Shown: piece by piece, positions 23,971 through 36,592 of the stretch
How the letters are laid out: the number at the start of each line of letters is the position of its first letter
Position numbering within the stretch: position 1 is the stretch's first letter
Source of the DNA: Megalonaias nervosa
Lineage: Eukaryota; Mollusca; Bivalvia; Unionida; Unionidae
NCBI GenBank assembly: GCA_016617855.1
Contig: JAECUM010001811.1
Span: 62,001 to 126,000, forward strand
Reading direction: 5' to 3'
Length of the DNA stretch: 64,000 nt
Translations under genes and position numbers: made by a program
The notes under the pieces: model-generated
Told to the model about the DNA's origin: nothing
Database searches by the model: none
What the model saw: only the letters and a program-made list of their open reading frames with translations

Positions 23971-25620
23971 CTGCAAAAGGAACAAAGATCTTAATACATA
24001 AATAAAATTAGGATAATTCAGAACATAACAAGAAGTCTTTATGCATCTAAAAATAAGAGCATGAATTTAAGCAAGTGTATAGTGTTTAATCTGTTCAAAC
24101 TACCATTGCCTTCAATGGTACATTGAAAAGTCCTTATCAATGGATAGTATTTGCAATTTTCTTGGAAACCAATTTTTAACAAAATACTCTGCAACAAAGA
24201 AAGTCCATATTAACAAGGACTTTTTCCATCAAATGACAAATATCCTGCAACCAAGATCTCATAATGAGGTCTACTTAGGTCTCATAATGAGGTCTACTTC
24301 TGCCAGAAACTATGAATCAAAGGTAGCTATATAGACAAAGTAGGGAATGAGGCTGCATTAGCTTTTTTGTGTGTTTGTCCAAGAACATCTACACTAAAAA
24401 GTCTGCATCCAGTATTCCCAAACTTGCATAATTATAAACTATTAGTAACTGACATAGTTAATTAAGCAAGTAAAAATTTGTGTCTTCCAGCAATAATGGT
24501 GAAATTTCTAACACACTCACATATAGGTGAATTTCAACAAATCAGATTCCTCAACTGGAATATTCTGTATGTACTTCATCTGTATTTCAGGAGATATTTG
24601 ACATTTTGTTATCAAAAAATGAGAGCTATGTAATACAATGGACCATCTCCCAATTATAGATCTTCCAAAAAATTTATGCAAGAATCAGAAAACAACACTA
24701 ATGAACATGATACAATCTTCATCAACATTGTTAACATGTACAATTGTGGATGGAGGTGCTAATTATGAGGACTTAATGAATATTTTCTATACAAACAATG
24801 AAAGTAGACTTCAAATATTATTTTGGTATTGGTCACTTGTAACCATTTTTCACTCCATGATTAATTATAAAAAAAGTTATCATTATCAAAACTATAGCAC
24901 ACTTGGACACAAATGCCATTTTATTGTATACCATGCAAAACAGGATCTTTCTCCATCTAAAATGATTATTCTACATCCAGGATGCAGAATTTGACTTTAA
25001 TGTAACCTCTAAACGTAGGAAAGAACAATGAATACTTAAACAGGAAAGGAAGAGAGCATGAATTCTGTGATCACTACTATTCATGGAATATGAATTTTAG
25101 TTAATTTGGTGGCTCATACAAAACATGAATTAAAAAATGCTCACTGAACAATCATTGTTCTATTGAAACAACTGTATACCTTCCTCAGTTTGTGAATTAT
25201 TTTACCATGAAAAATCATTTTGGGAAATCATGACAACTGTCACCATGAAAAATATATGAATTCACAGCTCTGAAAATATTACGGAACATTTGACAATAAT
25301 GAAGAGTTTGTTTACAGAAGAAAATGCTATGATGATACAATTAAAAACAATAAGCAAACTTCTAGCAAGGCCATACTAGACAGTTTATCTAAGGATGACA
25401 GTTGCACCATCCATTAATACAGAATTTTATTTACTTTTCTCAAATAATATATTCTACTGAGCTTTTAAATTCCACTTCTGAAAACAGGAAATATGTCCAG
25501 ACAACACGGATGCCTCTAACAATAAAAAAAAAAAACAACTGAAGAAACATAGGTTCAAGATGCAAACACAAATTTCCTAGTCAAACAGGGGCAAAATTCC
25601 ATTAATTTTCCAATTAACCA
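23971..25620. other. Intron-like sequence, no feature recognised
   Basis: AT-rich. A ~20-bp direct duplication (TCTCATAATGAGGTCTACTT) lies near 24257-24299. ORFs are short with AT-biased composition and are not credible. Confidence 0.45.
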
Positions 25621-25921
25621 TGAAATCTATCAAAAGTGTGCGTGCATGCAATTGTGCATGCGTGCGTGTGTAAGAGCATAAAATTATTTAGGATCTATAA
25701 ATATATGCTTATGTATGTGTAGACAATTTCTAATAATAATTTTATAAGACTTAATGATGACTCTGGCTTAATTTCTCATTGGCTGATGGGGTTTGGATGA
25801 TTTTACAAGAATTCAGTAATCTCCCTTGGTTGGGCTAGGTCACATGAATAGGAAAGTTCAAGATAAAATGAGTAGTAAGATCTGTCTCTGTGTGTGTTTG
25901 TGTGTGTGTGTGTGTGTGTGT

Positions 25922-26227
25922 AATCTGGATTTTTAACACAGCTTTAAAAAGTTTTCAGTCATATCGCTATGATGTCTGCAGTGTGACAGTTTATAGCGAT
26001 GTCTAGCAATGGGGCATCATGTTGCAGACATGTAGCATCATGTCCTACCCATTCACATTATCCTGACACCAAGCTGACCAATCCAAACACTAACCTCTTA
26101 ATGCCGAGCGGTTAGCGAGGCAGCTGCTAGTACCTTTCAGTAAGTCTTTGGTATGATTCGGCCGGGGTTTGAACTCAGGACCTCCCATATACAAGGTGGA
26201 TGCACTAGCCACTAGGCCACCAGACTA
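25922..26227 (-). mobile_element. SINE-1, full-length, inverted
   Basis: Begins with the (GT)n tail complement at 25891-25921, then GGATTTTTAACACAGCTTTA. It continues through AAACACTAACCTCTTAATGC and GAGGCAGCTGCTAGTACC to the tRNA-like head CACTAGCCACTAGGCCACC. It is about 305 bp, close to the other SINE-1 copies. No clear target duplication was found because the microsatellite tail obscures the 3' side. Confidence 0.88.
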
Positions 26228-27661
26228 GTCGTCATAAGGGGTATGATGTCATAGTAGAAGATGTATATAAGGAGAGAATTGAGCAATCAGAGTCATTCTC
26301 ATGTTGGAGTCATCCTCATTTCTTGTGTTTCTGTTCTAAGTCTGCAGATGTGTTTTATGTTGTACTTAGATATTATTCGAGAGGAAAAACATTTGTTTGG
26401 ACTGTTTAGTGAAAATAGAAAGTGCTCATTATTTGGATTAGAATGTTATTCTGGAACTATTGTGCATTATTCTGAGAAGTTCTGGACAATGCCATCTTGA
26501 CAAATGTCAAGATTTTTAGTGGACCAGTACACTTCCGGCTTTGAAATTTATACAGAACTTTTCATTCTTTTGGACTTTCATAGAACTTTAGAGGTTTGTT
26601 TTGGATTCACTTCATAATACTGTTCCTCTCATATTCTCATTTATAACACTGATAATTAAATTAGTTGTTTTACAAAACCTGTTTGTTTTGCTTCTTTCTG
26701 TTACTTAGTTTATGATCATGGAGTCATAACAACTGACAGTAAAGAAACTCGAGATGCATGGGCAAACTGCCAAATCAAAAAAGAACTATACCTCAGTCTG
26801 TGGTGAACAAAAAGTAAAAGTCAAACTTAACCCTAGTCATCTTATTATAAGCAAAGATTCTTTATTATGTTTTTGGACACATTTTCTTGGTTAGAACATT
26901 TGAGTTTAATTTCTCCAGCCAAATTCCTAATTACTATGTATTCCAACGGTTTTATTATAACATTCTTTTGTTGCAATGTTTAATTGGTTATATCATCTGA
27001 TTTGTGTGGTCTTCCCAGGAAAATTAGCTCAGCTGTAATTTTTTTCCCCCTAATCTGCCAAAATCAGATAAACAATAGTAGTAATTTAAATAACAAAGAT
27101 TTAACATCAAACGCACCAGGTAACAAAAATGTGATAATCACATATCATTCACAATCAGTAAATAACAAAGGCTTAATAAAGGTGCCAGGTAACAAAAGGT
27201 ATGGTTTGTACACCTCATTCATAATTGTTACTTTAGAACCATAGGCTGCCAGTGCAATGAAATTTAAGGATGTATTGGGGTTTTTTAATACTAAATAAAT
27301 TAAAAATACCCTTTAGCTATCATACTATACCTTATGTTGACTAAGTACAGTTTAATAAAATACACAAGTATTGATATTTACTTTCCATCCAATTAAATAG
27401 AGGACTAATTAACTAGTTAAGTTACACATAAAAGTGATCTGTATGATTCACCAAATGCTAGACAAATGTTGACATTTTCCTCAGATGGTAGAACTTACTG
27501 GTTTATCTTTTTTATCCCATGATAACATGTATTTATATACATGTATGTTTGTTTGAAAATTATAATATGATTATATACAAGTTCTGACAGTAATCATACC
27601 AGTATAAATTGTTTGCTACATGTTATGTCCAATGTTGTCATGGAAAGTATATAAACATTTT
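26228..27661. other. Non-coding; possible solo LTR near 26.25-26.74 kb
   Basis: From about 26249 the sequence reads TGATGTCATAG, with a TATA-like GTATATAAGG, and ends near 26733 in GGAGTCATAACA. That layout (TG...CA-type ends, TATA box, poly-pyrimidine 3' part) resembles a solo LTR of about 485 bp. No target duplication or internal domain was seen, so it is only a suggestion. The rest is AT-rich with no gene. Confidence 0.3.
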
Positions 27662-27835
27662 TCTGACCACTCAGGTGGCTTAAGTGGTTAGAACATCTGC
27701 CTCGGATGTGGGAGGTCGCAGGTTCAAACCCTGGACAAGTCATAACAAAGACTTATAAATATGGTACTAGCAGCTGCCTCTCTTGGCACTCAGCTTTAAG
27801 GGGTTAGTGTTATGACTGGTGAGTCTGGTGTCAGG

Positions 27836-28083
27836 TTGTTGTTGTTGTAGGGTTTAATGCCATTTTTCAGCACAAGATAGGCAATAGATGGTGGCCAGTA
27901 TAACTGGTGGAGGAAGAACCCTGGAAAACCCTGGGAAGAACCACCGACCCACGAGTAGTTACTGGCAAGCTTTCTCGCGTACCAACATTAGCCGAGTCTG
28001 AGACTCAAACCCATGCAAACGGAGGTGAGATGGCAGTGATCCGGAATGGTGAGCACTTTTGACCACTCGGCCACTCAGGGCCC
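27836..28083 (-). mobile_element. SINE-2 inserted into SINE-1
   Basis: Inverted SINE-2 from (TTG)n to CACTCGGCCACTCAGGGCC. The host SINE-1 sequence GAGTCTGGTGTCAGG precedes it (27821-27835), and GAGCCTGGTGTCAGG follows (28084-28098). This is a 15-bp target duplication with one change. Confidence 0.9.
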
Positions 28084-28133
28084 TGAGCCTGGTGTCAGGA
28101 TTATAAGACTAGGTGGGACATCATGTTACATGT

Positions 28134-28449
28134 GAGTGATTTAGATTTTTAACATAGCTTTAGCAATTTTTCAGTCACATCACCACAATGTCTGCATTGT
28201 GGCAGTTTATAGTGATGTCTAGCAACGGGACATCATGCCGCAGACATGTAGCATGATGTCTCACCCAGGCACATTATCCTGACACCAGGCCGACCAGTCC
28301 TAACACTAACCTCTTAATGCTGAGCACCAAGCAAGGCAGCTGTTAGTACCATTTTTTTAAGTCTTTAGTATGATTCGGCCAGGGATCGAAGCAGAGTGAC
28401 CTCCCACATCTGAGGCAGATGCTGTAACCACAAGGCCACCAGAACGGTC
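28134..28449 (-). mobile_element. SINE-1 inserted into SINE-1
   Basis: Inverted SINE-1 starting GATTTAGATTTTTAACATAG and ending in the tRNA-like head near CCACAAGGCCACCAGAACGG. Flanks CATGTTACATGT (left) and GATGCCACATGT (right) are a diverged duplication of the outer copy's target. Confidence 0.82.
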
Positions 28450-28565
28450 GATGCCACATGTCTGCAGCATGATGCCCCAGGCTAGACACCACTATAAAAA
28501 CTGCCACACTGCAGACATCTTAGTGATATGACTCAAATTGTTAAAGCTATGTTAATACTCCAAAT

Positions 28566-28590
<25 letters not shown>

Positions 28591-28596
<6 letters not shown>

Positions 28597-29148
28597 AAAA
28601 TAAACAATGAATTTGGATGTAATGTTTCCCTGTCATAATGTCTGAAAATCCCATCACCTTGTGAAACATTATACCGGCAAATAATCTTTACTCTATGCTT
28701 TTGCCATGGATGAAGTCCTTTGAAATTTTTGAGTGCAACTTAAATATATGATGCAAGTGCAAACTTCAAATAAAAAATGTGGTGGACAGGGGTGGTACAG
28801 CTTGGTAAAATTTGGACAGAAAATGTGAAGATGGAGCCTAAACTAAATCTCTCTCTCTCTCCCTCTCTCTCACACACACACACACACACATGCACGCACA
28901 CGCACGCGCGCTACAAGTATGACACTGACAATGAGCCTCATACATTGCGGGTATCATTCCATCAAGCCCTTCAAAAGTGACTGAACAAAACTGAAATTTG
29001 TGCAGACAGACAAGGGCAACATTATATGTCCAATGCAATAAAATATGGGCAAGAGCATAAAGCAGAAAAGAGAAACTGTTTCACAGGCTATAACCATAAG
29101 ATTATCAAAAACTAATATTTGCTCTGAGTGCAATCTCACACAACTTAC
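28591..29148. other. Intron-like; (CT)n/(CA)n microsatellites
   Basis: (CT)n at about 28849-28870 passes into (CA)n at 28871-28890. The remaining sequence, up to the exon at 29149, shows nothing recognisable. Confidence 0.55.
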
Positions 29149-29212
29149 TTGAGATTGGCTTTGGGGGCTCATCCATGTACCCTCTATCTGGAATTGAAGG
29201 TGCTTCATCCTC
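29149..29212 (-). CDS. Host gene exon (PTP-PEST-like tail, Pro-rich)
   Basis: A 64-nt minus-strand exon with acceptor TTTTTTCCCAG and donor TCAA|GTAAGT. It begins in phase 0, matching the phase-0 end of the exon at 39792-40783. It encodes EDEAPSIPDRGYMDEPPKPI and leaves one base for the next exon. The PSIPDRGYMDEPPKP stretch looks like a short Pro-rich linear motif with a Tyr, of the kind that binds SH3 or adaptor domains in signalling tails (inference). Confidence 0.65.
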
Positions 29213-30704
29213 CTGGGAAAAAAAAGGGTTGAATAAATGTATGTCAGTATCTTATTCATTCAATAATTCAACTGAATGACTGTTACACAAACCTACAAAT
29301 TTCTCTTTAGGTCAATCAATCAGGCCATTCATATTCAAAATAATTAAAATATCAGTCTTTCTTCACGAGTTTTCATATCGGGATATGAGTTATGTGCTGT
29401 AAAATTTCCTAGGCTTCTTCTGAAATGATTTATATTGCCTCATCTCATTTTGTGACAGTTTTCTTTCTTAATACTGTTGCTTTGATCAAGCACATTAGCT
29501 AGGACTCATTTATACACAACTAAAATAGAAAATCACATCACTTGTATCATTTTTAAGGATATTCAAAAAAGAGTAATTCAGGTCCACTTGTGCATTTAAA
29601 GGAACAATGTAAGTGATAATACAATTAGTGTTCATACATGCTTGAGCACATGCTGTTTTTGTACCAATGATAGAAATGGGTGCAGTACAAACAGTGTAGA
29701 CTGACATTTTTACCACTTTGGCATTCATTGCCATCATGTAATAGGTAGTTTTTTGTTTTTTTAAAATCTATTTAAAACTAGTTTCAGGTCATACCTAATA
29801 TTAAAACAAGATATAACTAATATGTTGTTGTTTTAGCCTATTTTGGATTTTATTTAATATACAAACATGAAAATATAAAGTCTTTAATTCATAAAGGCTT
29901 GAAGTCCAAAGTAATCCAAATGAACTTTCAAGTCATTTCACTTTGCTAATTTGTGGTTATACTGAATAAAATAAATGATTCTTATCATGTGGCCAACAAA
30001 ATATTATTTTGTGCTTTTCTCAATGAAATCTGTGAAATAAACTGAATAATTTAAATCTTTTTATTTATTATGACTTTTAAAAAATGGCTCATCTCATTTC
30101 ATGACTACCATTTCAAATGTGCACAAATGTAAAACTAGTATATTGAACTGTTAGTTTAAACAAAACATGGTTTGCAGGTCAAACTGATTTTTTTTAAATT
30201 AAAATAGTTTGACTGAGATGACTGAAATATGATAATAAGAAAAATCAAACATTCCCTTGACCTTTATATCTCAAATACCACAAAGTCTTTACCAGACCAT
30301 TTTTACACAACAGATAATTATCCTTATTCCAGTAAAATTGGTCTCAGAAGACATCCCCATATCAGGGACACCTATTCATAAAAGACAATATTACCGGGAC
30401 ACATATTTATAATAATTCTGACCTCTATATCACAGACACCTGTCTATAAATGACAGATTCTGGGAGTCCACTGAGGTCCTCTACAGACAGGTAGACACTT
30501 TTTATTGTATTTGAAAACAAAACAACTGTAAAGTGAAAGGTTCTGTTACAAGTTTACTATGCAAATTCAAATGTGTAAGAACTATCAAGTTTGTTTGTTG
30601 TTAAGCTGATAATGTGGAATACATGATCACAAACCTTTGCATGTTTCTTCCATCAATGTTACTAGTGCCTGAATATGCCAGTATAAACAAACAATTTTTA
30701 ATCA
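29213..30704. other. Intron-like; possible degenerate foldback repeat
   Basis: Around 30288-30490 there are repeated 'GGGACACCTATT.ATAA' and 'GACACCTGTCTATAAATGACAG' motifs. They echo 'ACACCTCCATATAACAGATACC' and 'AACAGACATCTGTCTAATG' near 41170-41280, which suggests a low-copy dispersed repeat. No ORF is credible. Confidence 0.4.
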
Positions 30705-31566
30705 GACCCTAACATATGACTACAGACCACAACATCTGACTACAGTCCACATCTGATTACAGACCCTGACATCTAACTACAGACCACAACATCTGACTAC
30801 AGACCACAACACCTGATTACAGACCCTGACATCTGATTACAAACCCTGACTATAGACCCTGACATCTGACTACAGACCACAACATCTGACTACAGACCAC
30901 AACACCCGATTACAGACCCTTACATCTGACTATAGACCCCAACATCTGCCTACAGACCACAACATCTGACTACAGACCCTGATATCTGACTATAGACCCT
31001 GACATCCGACAACAGACCACAACATCTGACTACAGACCACAACACCTGATTACAGACCCTTACATCTGATTATAGACCTTGACATCTGGCTACAGACCAC
31101 AACATCTGACTACAGACTACAACACCCGATTACAGACCCTGACATCTGACAATAGACCTTGACATCTGACTACAGACCCTGACATCTGACTACAGACCAC
31201 AACATCTAACTACAGACCATGACATCTGACTACAGACTCTGACATCTGGTAACAGACCACAACATCTAACTACAGACCACAACATCTGACTACAGACCAC
31301 AACACCTGATTACAGACCCTGACATCTAATAACACACCCTGAGTTCTGACTATACACCCTGACATCTGGCTACAGACCACAACATCTGACTACAGACCCT
31401 GACATCTGGTAACAGACCCTGACATCCGACTACAGACCCTGACATCTAATTACAGGCCACAACATCTGATGACAGACCACAACATCTGACTACAGACCAT
31501 GACATCTGGTAACAGACCCTGACATCTGACTATAGACCATGACATCTGACTACAGACCATGACAGA
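30705..31566 (+). repeat. 20-bp minisatellite, ~43 copies
   Basis: Tandem array of ACATCTGACTACAGACC(A/C)(C/T)(A/G). Two main unit variants, ending CCACA and CCCTG, are interspersed, with higher-order patterns. Some units carry small deletions. No reading frame stays open through it, so it is a non-coding VNTR inside an intron of the host gene. Confidence 0.95.
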
Positions 31567-32228
31567 CTATTTATTCTTGAAGCTTAAACCCTAAAATCCA
31601 ATAAGGTACTCAAGATGCACCTACTCATCAAAATTAATGGCTGTCTGTGGGACACAAGTTAAGTAAATAACAGCAGTCTAAATGAGGGATGCAAGTTACA
31701 TAAATAATGTCAGTCTAATAGTGGGATACAAGTTAAGGAATTATGACAGTTCTGTTAGTCTAACTCCACTGTAATTAAAGTTAAAGACTGACAAAGTTTA
31801 CAAACTCTTGATGCTTGCAGCTCAAGTTTAACTTTCTTGATAACAATGCTGAATACAATCTCACACACTTACTGAAGTCTTTGTCTCAAGATTACTGCAA
31901 TTTCTCGCACACAAATTCCAACTTAACTCAAAATTCTGGATTGGTCAGTGATTTGGTGTTAGCTAATCAGATGTCAGACTTCGTCAAATTCAGTTGAGTT
32001 TGAGTTGAGGGTGATAGTTTTTCTAATCTTAGTGCCTGGTAAAATCTACATGTATGAAAATCTAGAAAATATACTTCTTTATTATGACGTAACCTCAAAC
32101 TACTTGATCTTCATTTAATTTTTACCACTAGAGGCAAGCTCCGACTTTGATGATAACAATGCTGCTGCAAATGCTGCAGTCAATGGCAAAAGTAATAATT
32201 ATGTCTTGTACTTGAAAAGCAATATATA
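31567..32228. other. Non-coding, short repeated motif
   Basis: Three loose copies of 'AGTCTAA...GGGA..CAAGTTA..TAAAT' lie between 31640 and 31750. Nothing else was recognised. Confidence 0.45.
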
Positions 32229-33089
32229 GTTTTGGGGGGAGGGGGGATGAAACTAACTTTAATGATGTAATACTTACGGTACATGTTGTTATTGCTTAGC
32301 TTATCCTTTCGGGGATGAAAATTACCCTTATTAATTATGATGAGAATTTATCTATACAGGGTGACATCCAAATGATTCTGAAATTGACCCTATGACCTGG
32401 CATATGCCCAGTAGTCCTCATACTTTTTCATGGATGTAGTTCATCACTGCAGGACAGCAGTGCAAATTAGGAGGATTGAATCTCGCAAGCACAACAAATA
32501 AGTATTCCATTATTAAAATTAGTTTTCTTACTCCCTACACACAAAACGCCTAAATTTTGATATCAGTAATACAATACTTCTTGTTATTGTGTAGCTGAAT
32601 TTGCCAGTTCAGTAGAAGGTTGATGACCCCTCAAACTGGACAGGAAAACCAAGTAAATACTTGCCCTAACAGTAGAAGTAACCACTACTGTAAGATGGTA
32701 TCCACCTGGGAACCTTTTGTGCTAACAATGGGCCCTGAACAAAAGATGCCTTCACTTTGGTGCACCAAAGAGCAAAGATAGAAGGTGAAGAAGGTAATGT
32801 GAGATAATCATAATGCAGCTTTCATTGCATTTTTAAAGATGAATGAGTTAGATAGGCCTATGAGGTAGTAATGACTTGAACCTCATGGGTTTGAATCTTC
32901 ATGAATGAAACGTTGAAGGATAAATAAGCTCTTGGTTGTTATCAATAATCCACCTTGAAATTGTGTAAGCCGAAATATCAGCCGAAATCTAAAGCCCTAA
33001 CAGGATATAAAAGTCGATCTTAATCATCCCCACCACAGATACAACTGAGACTGGTGATCTGTAATAGTGGAAGCTGGGGTATTTTTCTC

Positions 33090-33464
33090 TTAAAAAACCC
33101 TGGTTGGTAAAGGAATGAAATTGACTTGTATTTGCCGCTTAGCTGCAGACAGCCTGGTTTTATGGACTGAAGCTCGCTCATTTGTCTCACTAACTCTAAG
33201 GAAAGCAAGTCTTGAGGGAAGATTCTCGAAAGAAACAGTGCCTAATGGTTCAATAGGGGGGGGGTTCTTTGTTAAAAACCACAAGATATGCAATTCCATC
33301 CAGGCATAAGAGTGAAACACTGGTCTCTTCAACTCAGAATTCCTGATCAAGTCTGTAATATGAGAATTCAAACCAATGGCTGGGCTTTTTGAATATTTGA
33401 GTGTGTTGGAAAGTGAAGCTCTAGAACCCTGAACTGAATTAGGCACTTTGGCAACTTTGCTCAA
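33090..33464 (-). pseudogene. DIRS tyrosine recombinase remnant
   Basis: The frame reads WFLTKNPPPIEPLGTVSFEN, then LPSRLAFLRVSETNERASVH. This corresponds to the DIRS recombinase segment 'L-x-x-PP-x-EPL...TL-K-x-AFL-x-A-x-A-x-RR-x-SE-x-x-A', also seen better preserved at 46375-46713. The expected catalytic Arg region is altered and the downstream half is missing. Confidence 0.6.
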
Positions 33465-33782
33465 AAACTTGTCTTGGTAGACAGATCAGTTAAGATGAGC
33501 CAAGTGTGAAGGTGGAGAAACTGTGGGCTGTTGTGCAAGACAAAACCCCTGTGCTGTAAGAGAAGGTCCCTCCTCTGGGGGCAATGTCCTGGGCTGGTCT
33601 AACAGCACGTCTGTGTTGAACAATGGTTATCGAGGCCATAAAGGAGTTATCAAAATGAACTAAGCAGTGGAGGTCCTTCTTTTTGAAGTTCTTGTGAGAT
33701 CATCCTGAAAGTTGGAAGGTGTAAGCAAACAGAAGATCCCACTTCTGACTAAAAGCACCAGCTGCAGTAACTGAGAGCTTGT

Positions 33783-34550
33783 TTAGCCCTTCCACCACTC
33801 ACCTCCCCAAAAGACAGAAAACAGAATTTGCATCAGATTGGTGCAGAAACCATTCCATGAGAACCAGCTTGTCCCTAATGAATAGACACTCTGCCAAAAT
33901 ATTCTTTTTGCCAGGAATGTAGCAAACTCAGATGTAATCCCTTCTGAAGTTTTAAACCTCCATGCAGAAAAAAATGGCTTGTGTCCTCCTTGTTGCCTGA
34001 GGTATGCTGCCACTGAGATGTTGTCAGAGAAGATCATCATGTGACTTCTTATCTTGTCAATGCACCCCCTGATGGGCTAAAAAGATTACCATCATTTCAA
34101 ATTGTTGATGTTGAGGGTGAGTTCTTCTCAGTACCACTGAAGAATTAGCCCTCTTGTCTCCAGATGAGTGCCGCACCCAGAACCTGATACGTCTGTAAAC
34201 ACATATGAGGGAGGCTTCAGGGCACTCATGGAGACTCTGGCCCAAAACTGGTTCCAATTTGTCCACAAATTCAGATGATGATGGGAATCCAGTCCAAGAG
34301 AAATCTCAACTGTCAGAGAATCCCTGTGCGATTTTCAGTTCATTATCAGAACAAACTTGAGCAGGCGCATGTGCAATATGCCTTGGGGAACCAGGTCCAC
34401 CATGAAGTTCAAGGTTTCCAGAAGGGATAGATATAAGTAAGTCAATGATGTCTGGCTTCTCAGCACCATCAACAGGGCAGGGATTCTGTGTACTATGTCC
34501 AACAAGACAGTGACTAATCCTTTGTTTGTGACAAAATTCATCCCCATGTA
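33783..34550 (-). pseudogene. DIRS RNase H region remnant
   Basis: Minus-strand pieces include MIFSDNISVAAYLRQQGGHK, the usual 'x-x-x-SDN-x-x-xx-xYL-x-x-QGG' Asp-containing strand of DIRS RNase H. Further upstream is LLETLNFMVDLVPQGILHMR, which has a counterpart in relic C (LLGTLNFVSDLVSLGRLHVQ). Frames change between them. Confidence 0.7.
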
Positions 34551-34652
34551 TACCAGAGATGGAGATGGAACAGCTCCAATTTCTCTAGGTTGGATTGAAT
34601 GCCCAACCTGGTGACTATGGACCAGCAGTAAACTGTTCTTGTCTTAGGTACT

Positions 34653-35213
34653 CTAATCAACCATTGTGGACCAACCAATGATCAAAATACTCAAGGACAG
34701 AGATCCCATTGATCTCAAGTGGATGGCAATTACTGCTATGATTCTGGTAAAAGCTGTTGGTATCAAAGCTAGATCAAATGGTAGAGTGCAAAATTGGAAA
34801 ATCTTCCCATCTAAGCTAAACAGGAGGTGCTTCCTGTGAGGAGGAAAGACCAAAGCTGTGGTCTCCATCTTGAAAGGTTCCCCTTTTAGAAACTTTCCAG
34901 CCATCTTAGGAACCTGGAAAATCCATGAGTAGAAAGCCAGAGATTGGACATTAACACCCTCTCTACTGCACCCTTCTGTAGCAGGGAGTTTAACTCTTTC
35001 TTTAAGCACACTAGATTCAAAAGATGGAACCATATGGGGGGCCTGACCAGAAAGATATTTTCCAAACTGAAGCTGGTATCCTCCATTGATGATTGAGAGG
35101 ACCCACCTAGATTCAAAAGATGGAACCATATGGGGGGCCTGACCAGAGAGATATTTTCCAAACTGAAGCTGGTATCCTCCATTGATGTCTGAGAGGACCC
35201 ACCGATCACCCAT
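34653..35213 (-). pseudogene. DIRS reverse transcriptase remnant
   Basis: The frame contains LAFYSWIFQVPK (RT motif 1 region), FKMETTALV, then HRKHLLFSLDGKIFQFCTLP followed by FDLALIPTAFTRI and a decayed YLDDW-like site (LSILIIGWST). These match in order the fingers/palm of DIRS RT. The catalytic DD is lost. The N-terminal side holds a ~93-bp tandem duplication (see 35020-35205). Confidence 0.85.
35020..35205 (-). repeat. ~93-bp tandem duplication inside RT pseudogene
   Basis: The segment GATTCAAAAGATGGAACCAT...TCCTCCATTGATG is present twice in tandem with only a few differences. It encodes the repeated peptide SMEDTSFSLENI.LVRPPIW. It is a local duplication after, or shortly before, element death. 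Confidence 0.9.
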
Positions 35214-36369
35214 TATGCTTGACTAGGCTTCTGAAAGCAGAATAGTCTGGTACCTACAGGAATCAAAAGGAGAGGGAGATATTGCAGGAGAGGGAGCAAG
35301 TCCAAGGGATGATACCTGCCTACTTCATTAGGAAAGGGAAAAGAACCCATGAACTACCTCCCTTGGCCTCTCCAGTGACCACTGCCAAAGTGTTACTGCT
35401 CAGGGGGAGGTCTGAATTTGGGTTGCTTTTTGGACTGGGGCTGCAAAGTGGGAGGTTTAAGTGGCCAGGTAGGCTTGTAAGACTTTGATGTAGAGGGGCA
35501 AAAGACTACCCTCTATACTGCCTAGCGAATATACAGATTCAATCCTGCTGAGACCCAAGGGACTCGGTGATGGATACTAATTACTTTACTTCCTCTCATG
35601 GGCCTTGTACATCTCAAAGAGCATGATCCAAATGTGTGATGGACACTTTATTTCATCCCTTCGGAAGGATACCATGGACCTCATGCATCTTCAAAGAGAC
35701 CAATCCAATCCTACCCTGTGATGTGAGGGATTCTACAATGGAAAACCTATTTCCTCCATTAGGATGGACCCCATGGGCTTTATCTGCTCTGCCACACCAT
35801 GTCTCTCAGATAATGCATAAAAGAAAAACTATGAAGAAGAACAATAATCTTATACAATGAATGTAATACCTGAGAATTTGCATGAAACTAGATTGAATGC
35901 AAATTAAAACAGCAACAATTTACATGCCCTATGAGTTTCTATATAATATAAATTAAAACAACAACAAAACTGATGATTATTAGAAGTTTCCTTTACTCAG
36001 AGCATAAATATCTTAGAGTTATAAATGTTCAGCAATATCACACGGCCTTCACCAGTGACTACTGCTGATCACTTGACTTATAATGGTGCTTTTTTTGAAG
36101 GATGTCATGAAGATACACTGCCACCACTGCCAATGAGATCTGCCATGAGAGAGAGACAACACATTTGCTGATCTTGGTGAAACCTCACTGACTGATATTG
36201 AGGCAGAATGGGAGAGTATGAAATTGGTAAAAGGTTCCTTAGAAACTAAACCAAATGAATTTATGGATGTATTTATTGGAACATAACAGTATGCATCTGC
36301 AAACAGCCGTCTTACTGAAAGTCTGACTGACCCATTCTTAACCTTGGTGTGGTTATGTACTTGTTCAGC

Positions 36370-36592
36370 TGGATTAGGTCTATAGTTGGTTTGAGACTCC
36401 TGCTGGTCTTAGGTACCAGAAAGAGTCTGAAGCAAAAGCCCCAGAGTTCATTTTGAGAACTAACTCCAATGCCTGCTTGTTGAGTAGAGGCCAGACCTCC
36501 TTCTGTAAAACCCCTGTCTTCTCCTGATTGGACAGCAAACCTGTCATGGAAAGAGAAGTTGAAAGGGGCAGCAGTGGGACATGAAAAACCAT
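36370..36592 (-). pseudogene. Second DIRS RT N-terminal fragment
   Basis: Reading a minus frame through about 36370-36450 gives FCFRLFLVPKTSRSLKPTID then LIQLNKYIT, the start of RT. It is preceded in another frame by EKTGVLQKEVWPLLNKQALE, equivalent to the 'EV-x-x-LL-x-KGA-I-E' segment that precedes DIRS RT. It lies upstream of a complete RT remnant, so it belongs to a second copy. Confidence 0.75.

Larger units (their letters stand above)
27662..28590 (+). mobile_element. Triple-nested SINE island (outer SINE-1)
   Basis: The outer SINE-1 (+) starts with its tRNA-like head (GTGGCTTAAGTGGTTAGAAC) at 27662 and finishes with GTTAAAGCTATGTTAATACT plus (CA)n at about 28590. It is split by an inverted SINE-2 at 27836-28083 and again by an inverted SINE-1 at 28134-28449. 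The outer copy resumes exactly after each insertion, so the order of events can be read. Confidence 0.88.

Noticed and set aside
26249..26733. Solo LTR.
   Set aside because: The ends and TATA-like box are suggestive, but there is no target duplication and no second copy in the window. Mentioned only as a possibility in the region entry.
28777..29038. ORFs with HTHTHTCTHTHA or RERERERD runs on the two strands.
   Set aside because: Products of (CA)n and (CT)n microsatellites, not genes.
30705..31566. CRISPR-like array.
   Set aside because: Units are directly adjacent with no unique spacers, and the sequence is eukaryotic. It is a minisatellite.
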